DNA of 64,000 bases from Bremerella volcania (GTDB lineage: Bacteria > Planctomycetota > Planctomycetia > Pirellulales > Pirellulaceae), in the NCBI RefSeq assembly GCF_007748115.1, contig NZ_CP036289.1:1116001-1180000 (forward strand), read 5' to 3'. Position 1 is the stretch's first letter, and the number at the start of each line of letters is the position of its first letter. Below, piece after piece: positions 18,626 through 26,657 of the stretch. A program made the position numbers and the translations under genes. Below the pieces are notes generated by a model that worked only from the letters and a program-made list of their open reading frames with translations, searched no databases and had not been told where the DNA came from.

Positions 18626-19930
18626 ATGTATTTCCGTCTGGCGAAACGCGCTCTTCTGGAAACGGACAAACGTCTCGTTGCCAAGTTCCTGTGGCTGATG
18701 GGCTATAAGGGGCTGCGCAGCGTTCAGAAGCACAAAGCTCGTCTTAAACGGGGTGAGTTCTTTCCGCCGTTTCTGTACATCTCGGTCATTAACAGCTGCA
18801 ACCTGCGTTGCCAGGGGTGCTGGGTCGACGTTTCGGCCAAGCAGTCGAAGCTCGATCTCGATGCGATGGATCGGATGCTGGGCGAAGCCAAAGCGATGGG
18901 GAACGCCTTTTTTGGAATCCTCGGCGGCGAACCGTTCATGCACGCCGACATCCTGGAGATCTTTCGCCGGCATCAAGACGCTTACTTCCAGGTCTTCACC
19001 AATGGGCACTTCATTACTGACGAAGTCGCCAAGGAACTACGCAAGCTGGGGAACGTTACCCCACTGATCAGCATCGAAGGGACCGAGATCATCAGTGACG
19101 TGCGTCGCGGTCGCGGCGGCGTGTACAGCAAGTCGATGGAAGGGATTCACAACTGCATCAACAACAAGCTGCTAACCGGCGTGTGCACCAGTTTGTGTCA
19201 GTCGAACTATGACGATCTGCTGCGAGAAGAGTGGATCGATCGGCTGATTGAGATGGGGGTGTTCTACTGTTGGTATCACGGCTACCGCGTGGTCGGGCCG
19301 GTGCCGAATCCCGATCTCGCGCTCACGCCAGAGCAGCAACTGGCAGTGCGGAAGTTCGTCGTCGAGATGCGCACGAAAAAGCCGATCGCCATCATCGACG
19401 CCTACCACGATGCCGACGGTAACGCACTCTGCCCGGCGGCGACCGGGTTCACGCATCACATCAGCCCCTATGGTGATATCGAGCCGTGCCCGGTGATTCA
19501 GTTCGCGAAGGAATCGATTCACGACGAACGTCCGCTGCGTCAGGTATTCAATGAGTCGGAGTACCTGCGTGACTTCCGCGAACTGGCCGCGAAGAACACC
19601 CGCGGCTGCATCATCCTGGAACGACCGGATCTGCTGGGGGACTTTGCCCGGGAGCATGAAGCGAAAGACACGACCGTGCGAGGCGAGGCGTATCAGGAAC
19701 TCGACGTGCTCAAGTCGAATCCCTCGCAATACAATCCGGGGAATGAAATTCCGGAGAAAAGCTGGGTCTACTGGTTGTTGAAGAAGTATGCGTTCCATGA
19801 CTATGGGGCATACAAGAAGAACTTCAATATCGAGAACTGGCAGCCGACGATTCATCAAGGAGGAACGTCCTCGACGGCAGCTCCTGATAACCTGGTTCAG
19901 CTGCAAGTCGATTCGTCCAGCAAGGCGTGA
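18626..19930 (+). CDS. Radical SAM protein with SPASM-like C-terminal region
   Basis: A 434-residue radical SAM enzyme. The iron-sulphur motif CNLRCQGC has cysteines at 58, 62 and 65, followed by FFGILGGEPFMH, the GGE motif that contacts SAM. A later Cys-containing region (ALCPAATGF, then IEPCPVIQF) resembles the SPASM/twitch auxiliary cluster. The ATG at 18626 follows AAGG at the right distance. Extending upstream to 18461 would overlap the cyclase gene. It is divergent from the second cyclase across 163 bases, so co-regulation in a terpenoid pathway is plausible. It is not HpnH, which is encoded at 37158-38279. Confidence 0.82.
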   Translation: MYFRLAKRALLETDKRLVAKFLWLMGYKGLRSVQKHKARLKRGEFFPPFLYISVINSCNLRCQGCWVDVSAKQSKLDLDAMDRMLGEAKAMGNAFFGILGGEPFMHADILEIFRRHQDAYFQVFTNGHFITDEVAKELRKLGNVTPLISIEGTEIISDVRRGRGGVYSKSMEGIHNCINNKLLTGVCTSLCQSNYDDLLREEWIDRLIEMGVFYCWYHGYRVVGPVPNPDLALTPEQQLAVRKFVVEMRTKKPIAIIDAYHDADGNALCPAATGFTHHISPYGDIEPCPVIQFAKESIHDERPLRQVFNESEYLRDFRELAAKNTRGCIILERPDLLGDFAREHEAKDTTVRGEAYQELDVLKSNPSQYNPGNEIPEKSWVYWLLKKYAFHDYGAYKKNFNIENWQPTIHQGGTSSTAAPDNLVQLQVDSSSKA

Positions 19931-19935
19931 ATTCG

Positions 19936-19964
19936 TTGAACGCCGTTTCGATTCTCACTAAACT
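19936..19964 (+). promoter_or_regulatory. Possible sigma-70-type promoter for the phosphatase gene
   Basis: TTGAAC at 19936-19941 and TAAACT at 19959-19964 are separated by 17 bases and lie about 80 bases upstream of the ATG at 20046. Each box matches the consensus only moderately. Confidence 0.35.
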
Positions 19965-20045
19965 AAAGCTGTTGTCTGGCCGGCAGGCTTAGCCAGTTGT
20001 TTTCAGCGATTGCCCCGACCTCTTCTCCAGCCTTCGGAAATCTTC

Positions 20046-20936
20046 ATGCGCATCGTTGCCTGCCTACTGCTTCTTTCCCTGGGATCAACCTCCCTGGGGC
20101 AAGATCCATCGAAGCTTCCCCACGGAGAGCATCTGCCAGGGGTTGATAACGTTTTGAAGGTAACCCCGCATGTCGTCAGCGGGAGCCAGCCGCATAGCGA
20201 AGAGGGTTTTAAGACGCTTAAGGAGTTGGGCATCGATGTGATTGTCTCGGTCGACGGGGCCACGCCGGACGTCGAAAATGCCCGCAAGTATGGCATGCGC
20301 TATGTTCACGTGCCGATCGGCTACGATGGCATCTCGGACGAAGCCCAGGCCACGCTTAAACGCGTCATGAAGGATTTCAAGCAGGATAAGATCTTCTTCC
20401 ATTGCCATCACGGCAAGCATCGCGGTCCGGCTGCCGCTGCAGTTGCTTGTTACGAATCCGGCGATCTGACGGAGAACCAGGCCCTCGACTTCATGCGCAG
20501 CGCCGGCACCAGTTCTGACTACGCGGGACTGTGGAAAGAGATCACCGAGTTCAAACCCATTCCGATCACCACCGAGCTTCCGATGCTGGTTGAAGTGGCC
20601 GAAGTCGAATCGATTGCCGCGGCAATGGCGAAGATTGATCGCATCTACGATCATCTCGTGCTGTGCGAAAAGGCCGCTTGGAAAGCCCCGCCTGAACATG
20701 CCGACCTCGACCCAGCCCAGCAGGCCTTGCTGATGCAGGAAGGCCTGCATGAAACGGGACGTTTATTGATGGATGATCAGTACGACGCGAAGTTCCGCCA
20801 GATGCTGACCGAAACCGAAACGCTGAGTAAGAAGCTGAAGCTACAGATTGAAGAGGGGCAAACGTTAGAAGCCTCGAAGACGCTTAAAGCGGTCAAGGCT
20901 TCCTGTTCGGCCTGTCATAGCGATTACCGCGACTAA
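20046..20936 (+). CDS. Secreted phosphatase with C-terminal haem c motif
   Basis: The 296-residue protein starts with a signal peptide (MRIVACLLLLSLGSTSLGQ). Residues 30-170 look like a dual-specificity/tyrosine phosphatase: HCHHGKHRG carries the CX5R signature with Cys120 and Arg126. The final 120 residues are helical and end in CSACHSDYRD, a CxxCH haem c attachment site followed by YR, as at the C terminus of cytochrome c-prime four-helix bundles. Export matches haem attachment outside the cytoplasm. The domain pairing is unusual. The acid/base Asp of the phosphatase is not obvious, so activity is uncertain. The extended upstream frame to 20010 is not needed. Confidence 0.8.
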   Translation: MRIVACLLLLSLGSTSLGQDPSKLPHGEHLPGVDNVLKVTPHVVSGSQPHSEEGFKTLKELGIDVIVSVDGATPDVENARKYGMRYVHVPIGYDGISDEAQATLKRVMKDFKQDKIFFHCHHGKHRGPAAAAVACYESGDLTENQALDFMRSAGTSSDYAGLWKEITEFKPIPITTELPMLVEVAEVESIAAAMAKIDRIYDHLVLCEKAAWKAPPEHADLDPAQQALLMQEGLHETGRLLMDDQYDAKFRQMLTETETLSKKLKLQIEEGQTLEASKTLKAVKASCSACHSDYRD

Positions 20937-20942
20937 CGCAGG

Positions 20943-20957
20943 GTCCGCTGTGCGGAC
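20943..20957. terminator. Hairpin between converging genes, terminator-like
   Basis: GTCCGC-TGT-GCGGAC forms a perfect 6-bp stem in the 30-base gap between the converging stops at 20936 and 20967. There is no proper T-run on either strand, so termination is only suggested. Confidence 0.35.
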
Positions 20958-20966
20958 AAGGTTGGT

Positions 20967-22220
20967 TTAGCGAGATCGGCTCGAGGAACTTTCGGTCTCG
21001 ATTTTGACCATGTTCAGGACACCCTTCTGGGCGTCGAGTTCAAACTTGAACTGCCCCAGGAAGCTCATGCCCAGCAGGGGAGCGGCGTTAACGGCCGTAG
21101 GACTGAGCACGGCGCACTCGACGTCTTTCACGGTGAACTTGCCCACGCGAACCATGGGAATGGTTTTCAGGTTGGCTTTGATCTGACTGCCGTCGGCCAA
21201 TTCGAGAATGATCTCGGGATCTTCCGAGGTCACTTCAATTCCGCATTTGGCTGCCATGGTATAGGGAAGGCTGATCAGGCTGGCACCCGAGTCGACGTGC
21301 ATTTCGACGTTGTGTTCTCCGTTGAGGACCACCGAGACCATCATTGCGTTCCCACCATCGTCCCGCAACGGAATCTCTTCCGAGAGAATGGAATCTTCCA
21401 TCGACTTCAGCCGGATGAGCGCGCTCTTGAATGCGGTCGATGCGCCTAGCTCGTACGAGTTGTCCGGGTCGCTGTTGAGTTGGCTGACGGTTTTCTTGAC
21501 GTCCGGGTCAGCGGCGAGTTCCGCGTAGCGATTGTTGATCGCATCGGCCTGTTTTCTCAGAGCAAGGATGTGTTCGATGTAGTCCTCGCGCGCTTTGCTG
21601 GCTTCCGCCCGCGCGGCTTTGGTCGCCTTTTCGATTCCTTCCAACTGCTGCTCCATCAAACGAATTTGAGCGACGTTGGCATTGATGGCACCCACCAGGC
21701 GGTTGTTCAAGGTGATGTCGTTGGGACCGAGTTGAGTCAATTGGGCGTTGAACTGGACGTTGGCCTGGGTCATCTGCGTCATGCGGGCCCGAATCATCTC
21801 TTCCTGCTTTTTGATCGTGGCCAGTTCTTTATCCTTGGTGAAAAGGACACGCTTCAGCTTGCTCGAATCGCGTTCGTCCTTGCTGAACTTTGTTTCGTCG
21901 TCGAGGATCAAACCGCGGCTCAGCGCACGCAGGCCTTTCGCTTCGAGCGCCTTGCGGGGATCACCTTCCATGGCGCCTTCGGCCTCTGGCATGTCTTGCG
22001 ATTTGATGAACTGCTGATCTTCGGTGCTGAGTCGATTCAAGGGAACCGTGATGACCTGGCCGTCGGCTCGCTTGAGTGCGACTTTGTCGCCGTCGACCTT
22101 GACCAATTCGGCTTCGACGCTGTAACCGCCGTCCGCACTTTTCCAGGTGCGTGCCGAGGCAATGGATGCGACCAACAATAGAAGTACGGCGGTCAGCGAC
22201 ATGGATGCTTTCAGCGGCAT
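20967..22220 (-). CDS. SHD1 plus coiled coil plus retropepsin-like aspartic protease, exported
   Basis: The 417-residue protein has an N-terminal signal peptide ending near residue 23. An SHD1-like domain follows (RTWKSADGGYSVEAELVKV to LSTEDQQFI), a domain common in planctomycetes. A long Gln/Lys/Glu-rich coiled coil covers about 110-260. The C-terminal domain carries VDSGASLISLP, the single DSGA active-site motif of retropepsin-type proteases, near residue 310. Such proteases work as dimers, which the coiled coil could provide. The ATG at 22220 follows GGGAG, while the frame continues upstream to 22430 without a good start. It lies downstream of the ferredoxin gene across 184 bases. Confidence 0.78.
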   Translation of the reverse strand: MPLKASMSLTAVLLLLVASIASARTWKSADGGYSVEAELVKVDGDKVALKRADGQVITVPLNRLSTEDQQFIKSQDMPEAEGAMEGDPRKALEAKGLRALSRGLILDDETKFSKDERDSSKLKRVLFTKDKELATIKKQEEMIRARMTQMTQANVQFNAQLTQLGPNDITLNNRLVGAINANVAQIRLMEQQLEGIEKATKAARAEASKAREDYIEHILALRKQADAINNRYAELAADPDVKKTVSQLNSDPDNSYELGASTAFKSALIRLKSMEDSILSEEIPLRDDGGNAMMVSVVLNGEHNVEMHVDSGASLISLPYTMAAKCGIEVTSEDPEIILELADGSQIKANLKTIPMVRVGKFTVKDVECAVLSPTAVNAAPLLGMSFLGQFKFELDAQKGVLNMVKIETESSSSRSR

Positions 22221-22404
22221 GACGACTTCTCCCTGCCTTATGGGCTTCGACCGAGTCATTTGTGGTCGACGAATAGAAAAGTGAAGTAATAAGAACGGAA
22301 TTTCAGAGCGAGTATAGTCGAACCACTTTCGTGAGGCAAACTCATTTGGGGGGCTTGCACATACGGCGATCCCCAACCGAGCTAAGTGCCGGGACTGGTC
22401 TGCT

Positions 22405-23481
22405 TTAGATGTCCAAATCGTCGACTGCATCGATCAGGTCGTCGAGTTCGTCTTTGGCGCGGTCGTCTTTCTGGGCTTGACGTTTGGGTACGCCGACGGC
22501 TTCCCCGACCGCTTCACGGCCTGCCAATAGAAGCTGTTCGTCCCGTTCCCGAACCGCCGTATCGAGCGACTTTTCGTCTTCCTTGGGCTTACCGAACAGC
22601 TGCGAGAGATCGATCTTCAAGCCGCCGCCGGCCACCTCATCGCTGCCTGCGATCGTGGGCGTCTTGTGCTGTGGGAAGATGATCGCGTTTTCCGGACAGA
22701 CGCGGCTGCAAGCGGGGCACCCCTTGCGGCAATTGTCCGGCATTTCGACCAGAATGGTCTCGGCCCCGTCGACGCCGTACACACCGAACAGGCAGAAGTC
22801 GATGCACTCCATGCAGTTGGTGCATCGGCTGTAATCGATCACTGGGTACCAGCGGCGCGTGGCATCTTCTTCGATGCGGAAGGGCTCGATGACCGCCGGC
22901 TTTTCAAGCTCGCCACCTTCTTTCAAGGCAGTGTCGTTTGTCGGGTTGGCAACACGTTCCAGTTGTTGCGGCGTAGGAGAAGGAGCCGCACCGAGTCCAC
23001 CCAACTGAACGACCTGGGTCGAGATCTCCTTCTGAATGCGTTTGACCTCGTCCACGTAGTCTGCGACCTGGTTCGACACGCGGAGGTCGATGCAGTAGAT
23101 CAAGCGATTGGGAAGAGGGCGGTTCTCGATGACGCGCAGCTTGTCTTCGTCGGCCGGTTCGTCATCCAGTAAATCGTCTTCGTCTTCATCCGTTTCGTGA
23201 ACCAGCAAGGTCGTTCCTTCCTGGCCGCGGATGTTATTCCTGTCGAGCGTCCAGCGGGTAGCTCGTTCGTACAGCCACGAGATAACCACGAAGTCGGTCG
23301 TAATCGCTTGCAGGCCCATGATCCCAGGACCGTCGGCTTTCAGGTCGTATAAGTGGGGAACGATCGTGACCTCGATGCCAGGCTCGAACAGCAGCGACGC
23401 AACGATATCTTCTTCCAGCTTGCGTTTGGCTGGATTGTTGCTTTGGCCTTGGCTGACGACGACCGTCAAACGTTTGGGCAT
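22405..23481 (-). CDS. Ferredoxin-type protein with two 4Fe-4S motifs
   Basis: A 358-residue soluble protein. Residues 1-130 form an alpha/beta domain interrupted by a run of Asp/Glu (about 97-113). Two cluster motifs follow: CTNCMECIDFC (Cys 220, 223, 226, 230) and CRKGCPACSRVCP (Cys 251, 255, 258, 262). The C-terminal 80 residues are charged. It would carry electrons between partners. It is the last gene of a tight leftward triad, starting 4 bases after the GcvH-like gene, so it probably serves the radical SAM enzyme or the lipoyl carrier. I do not recognise the N-terminal domain. Confidence 0.8.
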   Translation of the reverse strand: MPKRLTVVVSQGQSNNPAKRKLEEDIVASLLFEPGIEVTIVPHLYDLKADGPGIMGLQAITTDFVVISWLYERATRWTLDRNNIRGQEGTTLLVHETDEDEDDLLDDEPADEDKLRVIENRPLPNRLIYCIDLRVSNQVADYVDEVKRIQKEISTQVVQLGGLGAAPSPTPQQLERVANPTNDTALKEGGELEKPAVIEPFRIEEDATRRWYPVIDYSRCTNCMECIDFCLFGVYGVDGAETILVEMPDNCRKGCPACSRVCPENAIIFPQHKTPTIAGSDEVAGGGLKIDLSQLFGKPKEDEKSLDTAVRERDEQLLLAGREAVGEAVGVPKRQAQKDDRAKDELDDLIDAVDDLDI

Positions 23482-23485
23482 GGAG

Positions 23486-23941
23486 TTACTCGTTCAGTTG
23501 TCCCTTGATGGTCCGCTGGGTGATTTCCCAGACCGACGCAAGGTGCTCGATATATTGGTGCGGGTCGAGCAGCGTTTCGCCGCTGCCGTTAATTTCGTAG
23601 AGCCATCCTTCTCCGTACATATCGACGTTAATCCTCGAAGGGTCGCTCATCAACTCGGGGTTCAACCGCGCCAGAACACCGGGAATGGGGGGATAGAGTT
23701 CGCTTTCAGCTTTGCTGCTTTCAATAAAGCCGATCTCTTGACCTTCGACAATTTTAGCACCTTCGTCAACCTGCCACTCCAGGAAATAGACATCCTGGAG
23801 CAGACGCACCGCGTAAGCAGAAAACCCGAATCGGTAGGCATCTCCGCTTCGGGTCGCCCAGCAGTGGTTTTTGGCGTATTGCCGGTCGGTGGGGAAGCGG
23901 GCCTCGAATTTCCCCATCATGAAGACCAACTCGTCGCTCAT
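23486..23941 (-). CDS. GcvH-like lipoyl carrier protein
   Basis: A 151-residue protein with the biotinyl/lipoyl fold of the glycine cleavage H protein. GFIESSKAESELYPPIPG surrounds the candidate lipoyl Lys77 with the usual E-x-x-K spacing and the following PxxG. No gcvT or gcvP is present in the window, and the sequence around the carrier Lys differs from housekeeping GcvH, so it may be a dedicated carrier (LbpA-like proteins are a known precedent). Its ATG overlaps the stop of the radical SAM gene by one base (TAATG), implying coupled translation. Confidence 0.82.
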   Translation of the reverse strand: MSDELVFMMGKFEARFPTDRQYAKNHCWATRSGDAYRFGFSAYAVRLLQDVYFLEWQVDEGAKIVEGQEIGFIESSKAESELYPPIPGVLARLNPELMSDPSRINVDMYGEGWLYEINGSGETLLDPHQYIEHLASVWEITQRTIKGQLNE

Positions 23942-25251
23942 TAGGTGTACCGCACTCCCTGGAACTGCGGTTCAAAGAACGGCGGCAGCAGGCCATCGGC
24001 CCGCAGCAAACCGTCCCGAGTCAGTTCGATGCGATCTCCGTTGATCGTGACGAAGCCTTCTTCTTGGTACTGTTTCCAGATATCGGACCATTTCTCGAGG
24101 ATCTCGACTCCAAACTTCTGGCGGAAGTAGTCGGCATCGAGGTAACCCCGCTTGAGCAGCAAGATCGTTTCCCGGATGAGTAGTTGTTCCGGCGTCGGAC
24201 GATAGGCTCGCTTGAGGGGGAGTTCTCCCTTGTCGAGCAGCGTGCCGGTGTAGTCGGCCCACTCGGTCTTGTTCTGGTAGTGAATGCCGCTGATATGACC
24301 AAAGCTCGCCACGCCGGTGGCCAGAAGATCACTGCCGCCGAACAGGTTGTCGCGGTAACTGAAATTCACTTTGCTGGGGTCTTTGACCATCGTGTAGGCG
24401 CTGCTGACGCTGTAGCCCGCTTTGGCCAGTTCATCGAACGCATAGCTGACCCAGGCTCGCTTCATAGGCCAGTCGGCAACCGGCGTTTCGATCTTGTTCC
24501 CCAGGATGTCCTGCGAGTAGACCGTATTAAACGGCAACTCCATCTGGTAGATGGTCACGCTCTCAGGCGAGAACTCGAGGACCTTCCTGATGTTCTCTTT
24601 CCACGTGTCCCACGTCTCGCCGACCATACCGGCGATCAGGTCGATATTCACGTTGGGAAACTTGGCGGCCTCGATCCATTCCCAAGCGGTGTAAACCTCC
24701 TTGGAAAGGTGAGCCCGGCCGTTCTCTTCCAGGATGTGGTCGAAGAAGTTCTCGACGCCCAGGCTCAGCCGGGTAACGCCCATGTCACGCAGGGCTTTCA
24801 CCTTCGATTCGCGAAGGGTGCCAGGCTCGCACTCGAAGGTCACTTCTTCGGCCTGATCCCAACTGATGCTCGTACGCAGGCGGTCTTCCAGGCGCTTTAG
24901 TTGTTTCGGGCTCAGGAACGACGGGGTACCACCGCCAAAGTAAACAAAGCGGAACGGTCGCCCTCCCATTGCTTCGGTCTGGCTGACCAGTTCGATTTCC
25001 TTTACCAAGGCCGAAACGTACGTTTCGACTTCCTGGGCGTTCTTGTCGGTGTAGACGCGGAAGTAACAGAACTTGCAGCGCTTGCGGCAAAAAGGGACAT
25101 GCAAATACAAACCCAGCGGCACGCCTTCGCGCGGAGGGGAATGCATCGCCGTGTTGAGGTCGTCGGCGTACGCTTCGCTCCACTGCGAGAACGGCGGGTA
25201 GTTGGAAATGAAGTAACTACCGACTTCGGTCTTGGTGGAATCGGTGGCCAT
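23941..25251 (-). CDS. HemN/HemW-like radical SAM enzyme
   Basis: A 436-residue radical SAM protein of the coproporphyrinogen-oxidase-like group: YLHVPFCRKRCKFCYF gives the Cys55-x3-Cys59-x2-Cys62 cluster site, and FVYFGGGTPSFL is the SAM-binding GGGTP. A C-terminal HemN-like helical domain follows. Family members include oxygen-independent HemN, the haem chaperone HemW, methyltransferases and cyclopropanases, and the sequence alone does not decide. Housekeeping HemN usually has a fourth nearby Cys (CxxCxC), which is absent here. It is the first gene of a triad with a GcvH-like carrier and a ferredoxin, so it may act on a carrier-bound substrate. Confidence 0.82.
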   Translation of the reverse strand: MATDSTKTEVGSYFISNYPPFSQWSEAYADDLNTAMHSPPREGVPLGLYLHVPFCRKRCKFCYFRVYTDKNAQEVETYVSALVKEIELVSQTEAMGGRPFRFVYFGGGTPSFLSPKQLKRLEDRLRTSISWDQAEEVTFECEPGTLRESKVKALRDMGVTRLSLGVENFFDHILEENGRAHLSKEVYTAWEWIEAAKFPNVNIDLIAGMVGETWDTWKENIRKVLEFSPESVTIYQMELPFNTVYSQDILGNKIETPVADWPMKRAWVSYAFDELAKAGYSVSSAYTMVKDPSKVNFSYRDNLFGGSDLLATGVASFGHISGIHYQNKTEWADYTGTLLDKGELPLKRAYRPTPEQLLIRETILLLKRGYLDADYFRQKFGVEILEKWSDIWKQYQEEGFVTINGDRIELTRDGLLRADGLLPPFFEPQFQGVRYT

Positions 25252-25334
25252 GAATCAATCTTGCTTTCTGCTAAGGTGAACTTGCCAATAGCTGGCGTTA
25301 GCGAAAGGGTGTTTTGGTTAATTATCAAACTCTT

Positions 25335-25443
25335 GTCCCCTCGCCCCCGTCTGCGGGGGAGAGGGTTAGGGTGAGGGGGCGAAGCGAAAACCAGCTTCAT
25401 CAACCCTCACCCTAGCCCTCTCCCTTGGAAAGGGAGAGGGGAC
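25335..25443. repeat. REP-like palindromic intergenic element (copy 1)
   Basis: The element is bounded by GTCCCCTCGCC on the left and GGAGAGGGGAC on the right. Inside are the inverted stretches GAGGGTTAGGGTGAGGG and CCCTCACCCTAGCCCTC, and it folds as paired hairpins. A second copy lies at 27838-27939 and a fragment at 6093-6116. It separates the radical SAM triad from the PQQ propeller gene and could stop or attenuate transcription. Confidence 0.85.
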
Positions 25444-25449
25444 ATGATG

Positions 25450-26574
25450 TTATTTCTTCTCGGCGAAGCAGTACAACACGCCTCGCTCGGTGGCAATCAG
25501 CAGGCAGCCGTTCGAGACGGCCGGGCCAGCGGGGAAACCGCTCTTGGCCTCAAATTGCCAAACTTCCTTGCCGGTACTCAGGTCGACAGCACGAACGCGA
25601 CTGTCGGCGGAACCAAAGTAAACGCGAGTGCCAGCTACGATCGGTGAACTATTGATTTTGCCTCGGGCTTTAAAGGTCCATTGTTCTTTTCCCGTTGCAA
25701 GATCCAGTGAAACGAGGTTCTTGCTGAACGAACCGAACAACACCCGATCGGGAAGCACCGCGGCACTCGCGCGAATCTGCTGTCGGTTGCGCTCGTCTTG
25801 ATACTGCCAGACGACCTTCAGGTCTTTCCAGTTGATGGCGAAAAACGATCCGGCTTCCGTACCGAAGTACGCCACATCGTCACGCACCGCAGGGGCTGAA
25901 CCGGTTGGGCCGTCGATTGGTACCGTGCCGATTGGTTCCCCCTTGTCCAGGTCAATCACGTGCAGCTTGCTGTCGCAACCGGCGACGAATCCACGATTGG
26001 AAACGACCGTCGGCATGCAGCGGATTTGATCGTCGATCTCCACTTTCCAGACCAGCTTGCCATCCTCTTTGTCCAGGCAATAGAGGTGAGCGTCTTGCGA
26101 TCCGATCAAAATTTTATCTTGGTAGAAGTTGACGCTGCCGTTGATTTCCAGGCCGGCTTCAAACTTCCAGATGAGCTTACCGTCTTCCGCATTCAGGCAG
26201 TGCAGCACGCCGTCGATGTCACCGACGTAGATTCGCCCTTCGCGATAGGCAGGCGAACCCATGAACCCAGAAAGCTGATCGACGTTCCCTTCGTAGGTCC
26301 AAACCTTCGAGCCATCTTCGAGCTTCACGGCGTAGACGCGCCCGTCGAGGTCGCCGATGTAGACGATCCCATCCACGACGATCGGGGTTGCCTCGAAGGC
26401 GCCGTTCTCGATTTCAAGCTTCCATCGGACGTCCAGGTTGTCCGAAAGAGTCTCGTCGGAAACACCTTGAGCGAGGGCGTTACCACGATACAGGGGCCAG
26501 TCCGCGCGCAGCTGAGCGACGGCTGCGATTGCGAAAAGGATCGCGGTCAGAGGGATCGTCAGTTTCGATTTCAT
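25450..26574 (-). CDS. Exported PQQ-type beta-propeller (outer-membrane BamB-like) protein
   Basis: A 374-residue protein with a signal peptide (MKSKLTIPLTAILFAIA, cleavage near ADW). It consists of repeated propeller blades of the WKxE / AVDLxTGKEVWxF type, for example VYAVKLEDGSKVWTYEG, YCLDKEDGKLVWK and VRAVDLSTGKEVWQF. Such propellers bind PQQ in dehydrogenases or act as scaffolds such as BamB. The short length and lack of a cytochrome domain suggest a scaffold or a PQQ-like reader. The ATG at 26574 starts the signal peptide, and the upstream frame is non-homologous. It lies 83 bases downstream of the alcohol dehydrogenase. Confidence 0.85.
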   Translation of the reverse strand: MKSKLTIPLTAILFAIAAVAQLRADWPLYRGNALAQGVSDETLSDNLDVRWKLEIENGAFEATPIVVDGIVYIGDLDGRVYAVKLEDGSKVWTYEGNVDQLSGFMGSPAYREGRIYVGDIDGVLHCLNAEDGKLIWKFEAGLEINGSVNFYQDKILIGSQDAHLYCLDKEDGKLVWKVEIDDQIRCMPTVVSNRGFVAGCDSKLHVIDLDKGEPIGTVPIDGPTGSAPAVRDDVAYFGTEAGSFFAINWKDLKVVWQYQDERNRQQIRASAAVLPDRVLFGSFSKNLVSLDLATGKEQWTFKARGKINSSPIVAGTRVYFGSADSRVRAVDLSTGKEVWQFEAKSGFPAGPAVSNGCLLIATERGVLYCFAEKK

Positions 26575-26657
26575 GGCGGAATCCTTGAAAAAGGGGCCGT
26601 TGGAACGAAGTCCCTTCATTTTACTCCAAGGCCAGGGCCAAGGCACATCGCAGGCAG

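Noticed and set aside
23486-23941. Calling this gene gcvH of the glycine cleavage system
   Set aside because: There is no gcvT or gcvP nearby and it is coupled to radical SAM and ferredoxin genes; a dedicated carrier fits better.
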